Of a stretch of DNA of 64,000 bases, positions 47,576 to 61,275 are shown in pieces; the first letter of the stretch is position 1, and each line of letters opens with the position of its first letter. The notes under the pieces were generated by a model. The model was not told the origin of the DNA. It ran no database searches and saw nothing but the letters and a program-made list of their open reading frames with translations. The stretch comes from Auricularia sp. M13 (Eukaryota; Basidiomycota; Agaricomycetes; Auriculariales; Auriculariaceae): NCBI GenBank assembly GCA_037042915.1, contig CM073196.1, positions 868,001 through 932,000 on the forward strand, in the 5' to 3' direction. The position numbers and the translations under genes are program-made.

Positions 47576-48030
47576 CCTCCGAGTCGTCCGGCTTGCGCGG
47601 GACGATCGTATCGCAGAATCGAGTCACCCCACAAGAAAGACGGCAGCACGACGAGCTGTCCCGCGTGGGAGAGAGAGTAGGCGAGCAGGGACGCGTTGGG
47701 CAGGAAGATCGAGATGATTGATCAAGACCCAAGCGGTACCTCCGGCAGACTGAAAACCTGACTTCTCATGAAGGTTCTGCGCAATTGCGGTGACTAAGTG
47801 CTTGTAGCACATGGTTGATAGCATGTGTCCAGCCTCCTATCACTGTGGAATTCTACATTCCCTGAGCGAACTGCGGCTCAGTCTGTCAGACAAGCAAGTC
47901 GCCGGTGAATTTCTGACAGGCAAGTTCTCCGCAGAGTCTCACGACTGTTACTCCAGCTGCGAGCTGCGAGAGGGATGCACACAGTGCTGCGCACAAGCTG
48001 AGAAACGACGCACGGGGTTCGATGCCCGGC
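47576..48030. repeat. Dispersed repeat, copy 1
   Basis: It matches 63170-63635 in inverted orientation with roughly 75-80 percent identity by eye and small gaps. The shared landmarks include gaagtcaggttttcagtctgccgg-type sequence and a block ending in ggttcgatgcccgg, which resembles a tRNA T-arm (B box). Neither copy keeps a common open frame, so a decayed retroelement or non-coding repeat is likely. Confidence 0.7.
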
Positions 48031-49112
48031 ATGCTGTGAATCTGATCCAAAAGGAAATTTCGCCAGCCTCGGAAGAGAGCTCCTTCCGTTGAGTTCAATC
48101 CAAGTGTTGTGGGTTTATCTCTCGGTGAAATTTTCGGCTGCCAAGGAATGTGATGTATGATCCGAGGGAGTGGAGTGGAGGTTCTCACTGTCAGGATTTG
48201 TCCGCGGACGTCTGACTCTGAGTCGTTGCCATAGCGGACTGCATTCAGGAGCATGGTGGCCGCAACGGAATGGTATACATTAACTGGTATATGCTGTTGA
48301 CTTTGTCTGTGTTATAGGCGACAAACAACGCCTAGAGATTCACAATCGCATTGATCAGTGACCGCGAGCACGCCATTAATGGGTCCAGCTTCAAGGAACC
48401 ATGCATTGCATTCCATCGTCAAGTTACACTGCATTGACCCGCCCCGCAGTTTCCTCTGAGTCTGACATAATGTGAATCTGGCACGTCCGAGTCGTACGGT
48501 CACGGTATAACTGTCACAGGCAGAGATTTCTCACCCGCACTGGCAGAATATTCTTACCCGACGGCATAACCCCTCGCAACTGTCGGAAAGGCCCCCGCTA
48601 TCAGTTCAACGCCGACCGGTGCGCCCAGCATCCCTCCGGCTGAGGTGGCGCGCCGTCGCCCGGGCCCCGTTCTCGTTGACGTCTTGCTGGCAAATGCAGC
48701 TGCCAAGCCCAGTAAGACCGTAATCCGTGTGGCAGCACCGACGCCCCGGTGCGTCGCATCACCCATTGAAGCCTGAAGCGACGTTGAAGTGCGACTTTGC
48801 CAGCGACCTGGCAGTAAATCATTGCCTGGAGGCATCATTCATATGCGCAGGAGATGAGTGGCGGGGGCTTGAGAATGATCGACAGACTCCCGAGCAACCT
48901 TTCAATGATCTAAATCGTGGTGCGCCGGAGGACCACGGAAGAAATTCCACAAGCGGATCAACTCCTCCACATGTAATGATCTACAAAATATCACGCCCAC
49001 GAACATGGAAAGCTAATAACGATGAAAACATAATGGCACGACCCGGTCCTCCACATGTAGGACAAGGTAATGGGTTGTGAATATAGTTCTTTAAAAGGAA
49101 TACTATTCATAA
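48031..49112. other. Intergenic, no gene recognised
   Basis: AT content rises towards the tRNA. ORFs across 48991-49284 are antisense to the tRNA gene and are artefacts. Confidence 0.5.
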
Positions 49113-49185
49113 GGCGCAATAGCTCAGCTGGGAGAGCGATAGACTGAAGATCTACAGGTCCTTGGTTCAAATCCGAGTTGTGCCA
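49113..49185 (+). tRNA. tRNA-Phe (GAA)
   Basis: A 73-base cloverleaf without intron. The acceptor stem ggcgcaa pairs with ttgtgcc (one G-T pair), the D stem is gctc/gagc, the anticodon loop ctgaaga has GAA, and the T arm is cttgg-ttcaaat-ccgag. The first anticodon-stem pair is an A-C mismatch. The internal A box (tagctcagctgg) and B box (ggttcaaatcc) are intact, so it should be transcribed by RNA polymerase III. Confidence 0.93.
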
Positions 49186-51252
49186 TGAGTTCGAATTTAT
49201 TTTTCCAGGACGCGAGCAACTCTTCATGGTTTTGTCACCCCACCAGATATGCCTGTCCTGCGGGACGGCGCGATGCTGAATCATTTCCCCGACGTCATTT
49301 AAGTGGCAACGGCCCGGGGCTCATTTTCAGCAGAAACAGAGCCCGATGCAATTCATTGCCCGACAAACACAGTTGGACCAACGCGAATCAGGGAAGCAGA
49401 TAGGGAGACAGAACGAAGACCAGGACTCCGGATGCAGACTCGGTGCCGCCGCCAGCCTGAGATTGAGAGCACTTAACCCGCGCGGGAGAACAGCAGGCAG
49501 GAAGATCTCTGGCTCGCTGGCGATAGGAGCGCGCCCGGGCCAGGGAGCGGTGCGGAGATGAGCTGGCTAAGAGCGCGTGTTACCGCTCGCAGATAGGCGT
49601 CCAACGCACGGGATTGCACAGCGAGTGACGCGCTGAGGGCCGAGCGCGACTGAGTACAGCACCCCCGAACCGGGAATGTAGGTGTGAAGTCCCGTGTCTT
49701 GATGCTCCCAGGATGTCTTGCGTGTCAATATGGGTAGACATTCGTTGTCCCGGTATGGTGCCAAGTGTGTGGTGTGGAGACGGAGAGCGAGGTACGGTGC
49801 TCGTATTTCAGACGCGCTACATCCGCACTGCATGACAGTGCTGCCGATGCTCGGGGCCTGAAGAGTGTTAATGTTTTGCTGCTGTTGTACCAGCATCATC
49901 TTCGCGACCAGTCGTCTGCCGGTGTCCATGATGCGGGAGCGCGGAACATGTAAGGAATCCCGCAATGGATCCGCAGATTCATGAGATGGAAGTTGCGCAG
50001 AGACGGGTCACCAAGCTGAGTGAGAGTCTCTTTGGGCCCAGCCTCATGCTCATACGCAGTGCAGGAATAACATGTGTATACTTGAAGCGAATGCAAGTAC
50101 GGCCACACGGGGAGCCGTGACGAGACCTCGGTCTCCTCGGTTCCAACTTGGTGGCGAAAAAAGAACACTGATCAGAAGAGCTTCAGGTTCGAAGCCCGGA
50201 GTAAATGAGAAAGGCTCCTGTTGACGGTCGATGGAGTCGCGCGAGGCTTGGCGGGAGCTGGAGGCGGGTCCGAGGGGAAGCATGCTATCTCAAAATCGAA
50301 GACACTGGCGCCGCTGGCACTGGCAGGAATCGTCGGTCGTGACGCCCATCTGCCACGTGCCGTGGCGCCGAGGAGCGCAATGACACAGTGCGCTGGGTGG
50401 CTGGTACTAGCTGAGACCGACGTTGCAGCCCGAAGCAGCGCTGAGCGGGGTGAGGTAACCTCCGAGGCAAGCCGGGTGGCGCAGCGTTGCAAGCTTAGCT
50501 AATAACCACAAGTTGGGCGAGACATAGTGTATAGTGTGTGTCTGATGGCGGCTAGCCAGCGTCATGCCGTGAGGTTTTGTAAGCTACAGCCGTCTTGGAG
50601 GGAAAAGGGCGCCAAAAACCATGCCGGAGGGCTTCCTCTGGCAGAAAAGGCAGTTCGACGCGGAGCAAAGCAGATCGGCAAGGTTCTGTTTGTTGGAATA
50701 GAGCATAAAGAGAAGCCCAGACAGCTCTCCAACGCGCGCCTAAGCCACATACGAGTGGGACTGCGCGAGAGGGGTGTGCAGACTGAGAGGTCCGCGCGCT
50801 CCGGCGTGTCATCTGCAGACGACGACGGCGCCTGCCCAGATCCGTGGTCGGTGCTGTCGCCAGGACCATGAGTACAGTCTTGGTAAACCTGGACGTTTGC
50901 AGGCTGATGGTGTATATCCATTATGAGCGTACGCAAGCGAGGGCAGGCTGAGGATCGCTGTGCACTGCACTGTGCCGGTCAGACACCTTGGCTGGGTGAT
51001 CTCCACGATTACAGGATGCAGACGCTCGTGCTCTGCCAGAAAGGCGCGCATTGGTAAGATTCAAGGGCGTGACACCGTGTCACAGAGGAAGAGGAGGAGG
51101 GCAAGGAGAGGTCGACGGGCGCTTATCTCCGGCGGATGCAAGCGGGGTTTGGTTCCGAATATAGCAATCGCAACTTCTGACAGGCGACGTGTCCGGTCGC
51201 GACAAACTACACGCTCGTCGAGTCTGACGACGAATAGCCCGTCTCCTGCACC
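49186..51252. other. Long intergenic region, no gene recognised
   Basis: About 2 kb of GC-rich sequence with many short ORFs in all frames but no domain. A tRNA T-arm-like aggttcgaagcccgg near 50187 lacks the rest of a cloverleaf. The last 200 bp should be the WBP1 promoter. Confidence 0.45.
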
Positions 51253-52835
51253 ATGGTCTCGGCGTTAAGAATTGCTCTGGCCGTGTTTGGCGCGCTTTCG
51301 ACGGCGTTTGCGCGTTCCAGCACGGGGAACAGCGTCCTGGTCGTCCTTGAACCGAAGGCGTCTCAGGACGACTACTCTATCTTCTTTGACGGCCTCAAGG
51401 GTGCGCATATACCGCTATATACCCTGAATACTGCTAATGCTGCTCCAGCCAGCGGTTATGAGCTTACATTCCGCGCGCCAAAGGACGTTACGCCAGCTGC
51501 AATTGAGAATGACATTCCTTCGTTTTCGCACGTTATTCTCTTTACTCCCACAACAAAAGGTATGCAATTTACGTGCATATATTTCTTAATATTCTAATCT
51601 GATATCGAAAAACAGCGTTCAGCAACGACCTCAGTCCCCAGTCGCTCCTTCGGCTACTCGAGCTGCACACGAACCTGCTCATCACCACCTCGCCAACTCC
51701 CTCCGCCCTGCATTCACTCGCTCTGGAGTTTGGCTTGACCCCCGCCCCGCCTGAGACGCCCTTGATATCCCACTTCCCGCCGCCCGACCGGCCGCACACA
51801 ACGCTGGCCATCGCACTGCCGGCCAAGTCCAAGATCGTCTCGTCGAGCTCGGGCAGCGTGCTCTACAGCGGCACGGCGTTTGCGCTCAGCGGCAACCCGA
51901 TGCAAATTCCCATCCTGCGCGCGCCGCCCGAGTCGTTTGCCGCGGACGCCGACGGCGAGTCCGACGCCGGTGCGGACGCCATTGTGGACGCAGCCGAGCG
52001 CGGCGGCGAGGGACTCTGGGCTGGCAGTAGCTTGGGCACTGTCGTGGGCTTCCAGGCCCGCAATGGCGCGCGCGTGACGTGGGTTGGCGGCGCGTCGCTC
52101 TTCACGGACGAGTTTGCACAGGGCGAGGTCAAGGCGTGCGTCTAGTTTATCTTGCTATTGCGCACTCTTGGAGGATTTTCCTGACGCGTTTGTGTCATTA
52201 TAGAGGTGTGAAGTCTGAGAACCAGGCCTTCGCGCAAGATGTTGCAAAGTGGACGTTCCAGGAGAACCTGGTATACAGGATCGACAACGTCACGCACCAC
52301 CTCGTCGGCGAGACGCGCCCGCGCGCGCACTACACCATTAACGACAAGATTGTCAGTCACTCAATTCCGTCTCCCATTTCCACACAACCAGCTTGTCCAT
52401 GCTGACACCGCGACGCAGGAATACGAGCTGACAATCTCGAAATTCAACGGCAAGACGGGCACCTGGGCACCTTACGGCGGGATCGGCGACCTGCAGCTGG
52501 AGTTCACGATGCTCGACCCGCACCTGCGCATCCCGCTGCCGGCGGTGCCCGCGCAGCCGGGGACGTACCGCGCGAGCTTCCGCGCGCCGGACCGGCACGG
52601 CGTGTTCAAGTTCGTCGTGAACTGGAAGCGGCGCACGGGCGAGAGCTACCTGTTCTCGAGCACGACGGTGCCCGTCGTCCCGCCGCGGCACGACGGCTAC
52701 CCACGCTTCCTCAGCGCCGCATGGCCGTACTACGTCGGCGCCATCAGCACCAGCGCGGGCTTTGTGCTGTTTTGCGCGCTTTGGCTTGGGGGCGACGTTC
52801 GGGAGCGCAGCAGTGGGAAGAAGAAGGTCGAGTGA
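51253..52835 (+). CDS. WBP1: Oligosaccharyltransferase 48-kDa subunit (Wbp1/Ost48)
   Basis: Model: exons 51253-51559, 51616-52135, 52204-52351 and 52419-52835, giving 463 residues. A signal peptide (about 1-20) leads into the luminal Wbp1 domain, which starts SVLVVLEPKASQDDYSIFFDGLKGAHIPL and contains SHVILFTPTTK, the SPTPSALHSLALEFGL segment, FTDEF and the conserved ISKFNGKTGTWAPYGGIGDL and GVFKFVVNW elements. One transmembrane helix follows (YYVGAISTSAGFVLFCALWL), then a short cytosolic tail ending KKVE, a dilysine ER-retrieval signal. The protein belongs to the ER oligosaccharyltransferase that moves the dolichol-linked glycan to Asn residues of secreted proteins. Confidence 0.95.
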
Positions 52836-54939
52836 TCTCTGAACTGTTACTGTGAAGCTTCGCGCCTGCTGGCTTTCCTGCATTCCTTGGAATGTTCCGC
52901 CTGGACTGGAATGTGTGCAACCAACCTCGTGTGCGCACACGGTGCCTGGACCGGTGGGATATAAGTAGATGTTGTCTATGTGCAAAAATACCAGGTGGCT
53001 AGCTAATGGTGCATTGGTTGTTGACCGTCCGCGCGCATTCCGATTGGAATTCTTGTGAAGGGGGATCGCTTCGGTGTTCCTCCATATGGTGTTCGCACTG
53101 GGTGCAGAGAGAGTCCTGACATGCTTATTAGCCATCATCTGACTGAGTCCCCGCCGTCTGGCTCACCAATCCGCGTCATGATTCAATAGAGCGCTAAACC
53201 GGGGAATACGCGACTTCGAGAAATGCCTGGCTCAGAATGGAAAATCTGCGAGGATCAGGCGCGCGGGGTTGTCCTTGCAATTCGCCGTTTTGGGCGTCGG
53301 ATTCTCAAAGCTTTTGGCTGTGAGTCAGCGGAGAGCGTGAGGTCCAGGCGTGACTGCAGTCCTGAAATGGACACTGTATTTACTCATCATTAGGTTCGAG
53401 GTAATACAGTATGCTGGCAGTCGGGGGAGCATCATAATAATGTCGTTGCAACTCGGACTCGGAGTGCCGCTGGCGGTCCGACGGAACAGCTTATGAAGCC
53501 AAACGACCTGGGCTGCACTTTTGTATGCATGTGACATCCGCCCCTCTCCAAGGAAGTCATTTTCTCGTTTGCCAGCATGCCGAGTCCGAGATCAAAGGCC
53601 CAAGGTTCGCGACGCGGTGCCAGGATCATCGTCAGCCGAAGACTCGAAGCTCGACCCGAACGGAGAATCTTGCGAATCCTGTCCTGCCGTCCTGATAAAG
53701 GCAAGGATCATCAAGATCCCGTTGAAATTCGAAATCGAATGTCTATCTCGTCCTCGTGGCTGCGTGAGCGTGACAACGAAGGATGATCCTCACTCCAAGG
53801 CCCGATGATGACGGGCGTCCGGGACTCCGACCTCCGACTCGCGGACCGGCCGACGCGGAATGCTCGTTTTGGATAGGGGGGGCGAACTTTGGAATTTGGA
53901 GGTGAAGCGATGAGCAATTCGATATCCAGGTCTCAGGCTTCGTATTAGGTGATGGCTCGCAACTGCTAGTGGGCCAAGGCACTCCTCCCTGAGTTTGGTC
54001 GCCAGGCGAGGTGTGGCAGGATCGGCGAAGCTGGGACACACAGCTGTAAACTGCTTCGAGGTGGCATTGCTCGGAGGTCTCATATGCATCATGACTGGTA
54101 CGTGCTCGACATGCAGGATAATACAGTACAGGATATAGCAGTGCTATTCGTCGGCGTTTCGAGTCAAATGCGTCCGCGATTCCCTGGCAGTGGTAATCTG
54201 GAGAATGATGAACTGTCAGGTCCTCAGCGCTGCAGCTCTGACGCTGACAATAACTTTGAGAGATAGGCACTCGGAGGGACAGGGCCATTTGGTCGAAGTA
54301 ATCCTGAACAGAAGAAAGACTGAGGACCCTGTAGGGTGCATGCCAGCACTTGGCGAGATTCATTGGATCGGAATGTCGATGTGGGGCACAAGGCGGTGAG
54401 GGAAGTGGATGATGTCGATGGCAGGAGTGTCACCAAATGAGATGCAAGAGACACCGCCCAGAGATACTGGCAGGTCGAACGTCGAAAGGCGGAGGCGGTG
54501 AGGTAGGCGGGGGACAGCGCCTCCGCGTGTATCGGGCGAGCTAGGCTCATCCCAGACGGTTACCGACGAATGCTAGGATCGGCAATGATCTTACGTTTTC
54601 GTCGGCGTATCGCTTGAGAGTCGGTGCTCTGCGAAAAAGTTGAAATGTCACGTTGAGGCTACCGCCATCGGATACTTCGGTGAATACCAGTTTGAGCACG
54701 AGAGCAGTGCCTCGATAACCTTAGCGTTACCGCCAGTGCAGAAAGCACAAGTAATCATAATTTCAGCGTGTTTTTCGAGTTGTGGTCAGCAGCGTGCACG
54801 CCCGGACTGCCGTCGGAGGTCGGACGGAGCGCGCCTGAAAAAAGTTTCGGGTGAACACGTAGAGGCGGGCGGCAAAACCCGGTCGTCGACGCGCCCACGC
54901 CCACGCCCTTTCACGCATTTCGCTACCGCAGCCGCAGAC
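52836..54939. other. Long intergenic region, no gene recognised
   Basis: It holds ORFs of up to 206 codons (minus strand 53743-54363) without domains, splice structure or signal peptides. The end near 54939 should be the ADK1 promoter. Confidence 0.45.
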
Positions 54940-55926
<987 letters not shown>

Positions 55927-56264
55927 CGGTGGCCGTCTTCTGTGCACTTTCAGTATAGACTCAGACTGGCGGGCGTCTGTTGTTTTTTCGTGAAAATGAA
56001 TTTATTTTTGATGCTGCAACACCTTCGGCGCCTCCGAGCGGCTCGCGTGAGGATTGTGCGTGCGGTTAGGCCCGGCGTGACGGGTTGTGTATGTGACTTT
56101 GGGATGAAACGGGAGCGAGGCACGCGTCTGTTTTGGGTGTCCGATCAAGATGGATCTCACACCAGCGCGCAAACGGCAACACCTGCAGACGAATAAATAC
56201 CGGAGGATTGGGCCGGAATCTCGCATCCAATTCCTCGCCCTCCTCCACTCAACCGCTAGCAGCA
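55927..56264. other. Short gap between ADK1 and the Zn2Cys6 gene
   Basis: ADK1 3' flank and the presumed promoter of the next gene. No feature recognised. Confidence 0.5.
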
Positions 56265-58520
56265 ATGCGCGTTCCAAACGCTCGCGCGTCGAGAAACAGC
56301 TCCAGCAGCGCGGACGGCGACGAGCGTCCGTCGGCCTCCACCAGCGCTAACCCAGCCTCGTATCCTCTCCTCAGGGGATCTGGTGCGGGCATTCCCTCAG
56401 CAGCGCAATTCCTCCGTGCTCATGTTTGAGATTAGCATGCTTGTCGTGCAGGAAGCGCAAAATGGTGGGTACCCGGCTCTCATTGCTCATGTGGCGGCGG
56501 CGACTGATGAGTTGTTTAGAAATGCGACGCAGGCAAGCCGGTGTGCCAGCAATGCACCAAGGCGAACCGGGCCCACGACTGCGAATACGACGACGGCAAG
56601 AGCAAGAGCAGAACCCAGATCATGCAGGAAAAGATTCTCAAGCAGGAGGCCCGCATCCGTGAGCTCGAGACGATGGGTGCTGCCCCCGCAGCAGCAGGCC
56701 ACCACCACCTCATCCCGTCCTCAGCCGCGGCGTCCTTCCCGCCCGCGCACCCGCACTCGCCGTCGTTCTTCGAGGACGCCCGGCTGAGCTCGTTCTCGCC
56801 CAACCCGCCGTCGACAGGCGGCCCCGAGCTGTTTGCCCCCGACTTCCTGCTGCCCGGCGGCGCGGCATCGCCCTATGGCGCGCCGACGCTGCAGGCGAGC
56901 TCGGCGTCGGGATCGACGTCGGGCTCGCCATCGACATCAGGCATGCCCTGGTCGATCGACGGATTTGATTTTGGCCAGCTTGTCGATCCCGCAGCAGCTG
57001 CAGCCCAACAAGCCCAGGCGGTGGCGCCCGCGCAGGACGACTTTGCCGGCTCGTGGGCAGCGACCTTGCTGCAGCCCGAACCACCCGCGCCCGCGTGGGA
57101 GAGCGAGGACATTGCGCTCGACACCCGCCAGATGCTGTACGTGCCCCGCCCCACCAGCTTGGCTTTACTCATCGCCGGCTTGCTTAGGCTCGATATATTC
57201 CTCAAGCACAGGGAGCAGTGTGGGCTGCAGATCCACGTGCCGCGCTTCCTTGAGAGCCTGCAGCTGCCGCTGGGCAGCCCGCGCCGGCCGCACGCCGCGC
57301 TGCTCAACGCCGCGTACCTGCTCGCTGCCAAGTTCTCCGCCAACCCGGCGCTGCACGCGTGCGAGCCGCGCTTCCTCGCGCGCGCGACGGAGGCGATCAA
57401 CGCGGCGCTCGAGCGCTCGGACAGGCTTGTCAACGTCATCCAGGCGGAGTGTCTGCTCGCGTTCTATCTCTACTTGGGCGGCCGCCTGCTCGAGGGCTTC
57501 TACCACGCCTCTGCTGCCGCTCGCCTTGCTATCGGACTTGGCCTCCACCAGATTACGTCCTGCGACCTTGCCGCCGGCACACAGGCAGACGGCAACGTCA
57601 AGAACCCTGCATTGGCCAGCAACCCCGCGACGTCGCCGTCGACAGGCAGCATCCTCCCGCCGCCGGCCGACGCCATTGAGCTCGGCGAGCGGATTCACTG
57701 CTTCTGGATGGCATTCAATATCGACCGCGCGTGGGCCGTCGCTACTGGCATGCCTGTTGCCTTCTCGGACAACGACCATGTCCGCACGCAGGTCGACACC
57801 GTCTGGCCGCGCTCTCTGGCCGACTTTGAGGCTGGCCAGGTTTCTGACGCGGAATATGCTACCGTGAGGAATCTATTCGTCATGCCGCAGCCACAACAGC
57901 AGCCGCAGCCTCAGCAGGCACCTCAGCAGCGGAGACCAGACGCGCCGGAGACGCTGCGCGCAAAGGCTATTACACTCTTTGAACGCGCCTCGCGTCTCTC
58001 GGCGGGACTGTCGAGCTCGCGGGGCGTGAGCGACGACTTCTGGACTCAGTTCCGCACGATTGAGGTCGCCATCCACCGCTTCGCGCAGTCGCTGCCGTCG
58101 GTGCGCTCCACGCGCAGCTCGTCGTCCGGCGCGCCGACGCTGGACCACGCGCTAGCTTTCGTGCACACGCTCGTGTACGTCGCGACGATCCAGCTGCACC
58201 ACGTCTTCGCGTACATGGACGGTGCGGCGCACGACAAGTGCCTCGTCGCCGCGGGCGGCGCGCTCGCCGTGCTGCGCGATCTCGGCGAGGCGGACGCGCG
58301 CATGCTCGACCCGCTGCTGGGGACTGCGTGGATGTGCGTCGCGGACGTGCTGGTGCGCGAGCTCGCGCGCCTCAAGGCCGTCCCGGGCGGCGAGGCGCAA
58401 GCCGCGGCCATCAGCATGCAGCTGCTCACCGTCACCAGCGCCATGAAGCAGCTCGCCGAGGTCTTCCCCATCGTCGGCTTCCAGGTGTCCAAGGTGCAGG
58501 AGGCGCGCGCCGTTGCGTGA
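56265..58520 (+). CDS. Zn2Cys6 fungal transcription factor
   Basis: Model: exons 56265-56382, 56436-56464 and 56520-58520, giving 715 residues. A Ser-rich leader is followed by the binuclear zinc cluster ACLSCRKRKM-KCDAGKPVCQQC...CEY at about 40-70, split by two introns whose phases restore all six cysteines. A coiled coil (IMQEKILKQEARIRELETM) for dimerisation follows. The rest matches the fungal transcription-factor middle homology region (for example LAAKFSANPALHACEPRFLARA, LLAFYLYLGGRLLEGFYHASAAARLAIGLGLHQI, ERIHCFWMAFNIDRAWAVATGMPVAF). A Gln/Pro tract lies near residue 535. It should bind CGG-type sites in the nucleus; its target pathway is unknown. Confidence 0.9.
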
Positions 58521-61275
58521 GGCCCTTGCACCCCGCTTCCCCGCTCTGCTGTCCCCCGCACTTCCGCTCACTGTATTCCTAGCGCATTCATCTTTCAGCT
58601 TTCCAGCTTGCTTTCCATGATCTCCTATGAAGTAGTGTACATGTATATTTATATTCGTTGTCGTCTTTGTGGAGGTTCCTTATTCTTTCTTGCCACTGTT
58701 CGTGGCCATACCCTTGTGCTCTAGATTCCCTCAAGCTCTCACCATTATCTAATTTCGTCTCAGACTCATGCTCAGGCCTTAGGATAGACTTGCTCTAGGC
58801 ACACCAGGAATAAATCAAATGCATCACATCGGGCAGTGTTCCATTTGCCAGCTGAGAGGTTGCATTTGCCACTGGGCTACGGTACATTCATCTGGATCTC
58901 ATGATTCGAGATCTGAGGATTTGCCGCTCATGGGGGCTCGAAATGGAATGCCGGTGACCGTACTGGGCGCTAGAGCTGGAGTGAAAACAAGGAGAATTTC
59001 TGATTTCAGTGGCCAGTCCAAACCGAAGGGACCGGGAGTTCCCGATCCCCATTGTAGACAACCCTCCGGAACAGTGAATCGTGGATTGCGCCACCAGTTC
59101 CCAGCCAAACTCTCCCATTTCTACGTCAAACTGCTTCCTTCATTTTTCGGATTCAGAATATGATGAAATTCTAGAGTCTGTAAACCCAACCTCTAAGCCT
59201 TTGCCCGTCCGGATGAGAGCTGAGAATGGCATTCTGAGGCTCCAAACTAATAGGAAAGACACATGTACATGTCATATCATATTGGGAGTGCTTATATTGA
59301 CGAAATTGCGCCTTTCGAGAGTTTTGGTGCGTGGGTGAGAGTTGGCCGGCAGACTTGATTCGGCCATAGAGTTCCGAGGACGCGTCGGGGTGAGGTTTTG
59401 GGACCTAGAATAAATGATCCATGCAGATACAAAAAATTCTAGGTATATATGAGGACGGAAACTCAAGTGTGGGACTTATTATAAGATGCGGGAGACCCGT
59501 CTGCAGGAAGTTGCCGAAACCGTTTACATCCGATTGAATGGCGTTTGGAGTGGCCAATTTCAGTCAGCGGGCGCCAACAGCCACCGCTGCAGCATGAGCG
59601 CTAGTTCCCCCGCAGTCATCCCTTCTCGAAGACCGTTAAGATCCTCACAGTCGATCGCTTTGGAATCTGAGAGTCGCGGTGCCATCTGAGGAGAAGCCGA
59701 CGCGGTGTGGCCGTGTGGCAATGAAACGACACATGACGATGATCAACCATCCCTCGTCTTTGGCGGCCATTGCTCCTTCACTCCCAAACATGCGGGGCCC
59801 GTAGGGGATGGCTAATATTGCAATCAATCGGCGTGGGCGAGTCTCCGAGCTGTATCTGGGATCGATTTTCGTGCTGTATCCTGAACGAGTGTGCCAGCCG
59901 CCCCAGGCGGACCGGTGACTGCGTTGCCGCAGTTTGTCTGTTTGTCTTCTGTGCTCCTCAGCACACTTCCCCATTGGGAAAATAGCGAGTACTGCGGCAC
60001 GAGACGCCCGGTGCAACTGCAAGACGATTAGGGTGAATCAGGCGCGCGTGTCTTGAATGCCTTGCAGTCTCATACTGAGAGTCCCTCCTCGCAATGGAGA
60101 GCAATGGGCATGCGATTTGCATTGAATAGAGAGAATCGGTGATTCCTCCTCCCGACCAGGAAGCATGCATTCCGCAACTCTCATATGGACAACCCTTCGG
60201 AAAGGCTCCACACCGACTCGGACGCCATCCTCGGCGATCCATTCGCATAAACGTATTGCTATTGGAAGCTCCACGACGGAGTGACGCTCAGGAACGCGTT
60301 TGTAGCGAGGACATGAGCTTTCAAGATCACCCGAATGGAACCACGTGACACGGACGCGATTCTCTCAGAATAAGGAGAGGGGTACTATCCAGACCTATCC
60401 CGTGTCAGACACGGGGAGCTCGGACAGAGACTTCTAGAAGGAAAATGCTATGCTTTGCTTGCTTCAAGTTGTGAATGTGCTATGCTCCACATGCACTGAA
60501 GGAGTGATAGTGACGGTCTCGGCTCCATGAGAAGGACGCTGAGTCTGACCGTTCAAGCCCCTGCGTGTGTGCGGCTCGAATATTCTGTCAGCATCAAGTG
60601 GTTGTTTCAATAGAACACCGGGCGCCGGCAGATCTGCAGGAATGACACCTCCCCGTGTGATGCCATTCCGAATCGTCCTCTAACAACGGATACGTGATCT
60701 TTGGCGAGTCTCATTTAGAGTGCGTGTGGATATACATGAGGCCCTTGGAGAAGTCCGTTGTCAACGGACACAGCTTCACATCCGGTCAAGTTGAAGCTCA
60801 CGAACTCGCTCACAAATCACAATCTAACCGTATTGTTTATGCTTCCAAGCAGGAAGATCCGGCCGTTGAATTGAGCATGTAAGTCTAACACTGGAGAAAA
60901 AATTGGCCATTATGGTTGCTGATGCTCTGCAAGATGGAATAGTACTGGCAACCGTACTCTCCGGAGGCACGGCTTGGAGAACGACTGCATAAAGTACTAG
61001 GTCAGGAAAATATCCGCGAAGTGAGGATGTAATCGCAATGTTTGGCTTTGCATGAACGAGCAGAGAGGTCGAGGCTGGCGGGATTGTCCATCATCATGTT
61101 CCGAGGAACGCGACAACGGCAATCTTCAAGGAGAAAATAATATAAGTGTTATATTTTTTTTTACTTATTTTTGTACGTCAATGGTAATTCAGCTCTTTCC
61201 ATTTGACGTGACGAGCATTTTTGACAGAACAACAATTAATTCCAACTCCGCGTGATCGAGCTTCTCCGACCCAGG
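58521..61275. other. Long intergenic region, no gene recognised
   Basis: About 2.7 kb. No ORF has domain support. The pair cctagaat...attctagg near 59404-59442 is a small inverted repeat. Sequence looks decayed; part of it may be old transposon material, which I cannot identify. Confidence 0.45.

Noticed and set aside
47960-48040. A tRNA gene or tRNA-derived SINE head at the ggttcgatgcccgg motif
   Set aside because: No acceptor or anticodon stem can be formed, and the shared repeat extends on the wrong side of the B-box-like motif for a SINE.
48991-49284. Minus-strand ORF of 97 codons
   Set aside because: It runs antisense through the tRNA-Phe gene, a common source of false ORFs.
53743-54363. 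206-codon minus-strand ORF with ATG
   Set aside because: No recognisable motif, signal peptide or splice sites; codon pattern not protein-like. It stays possible but is unsupported.
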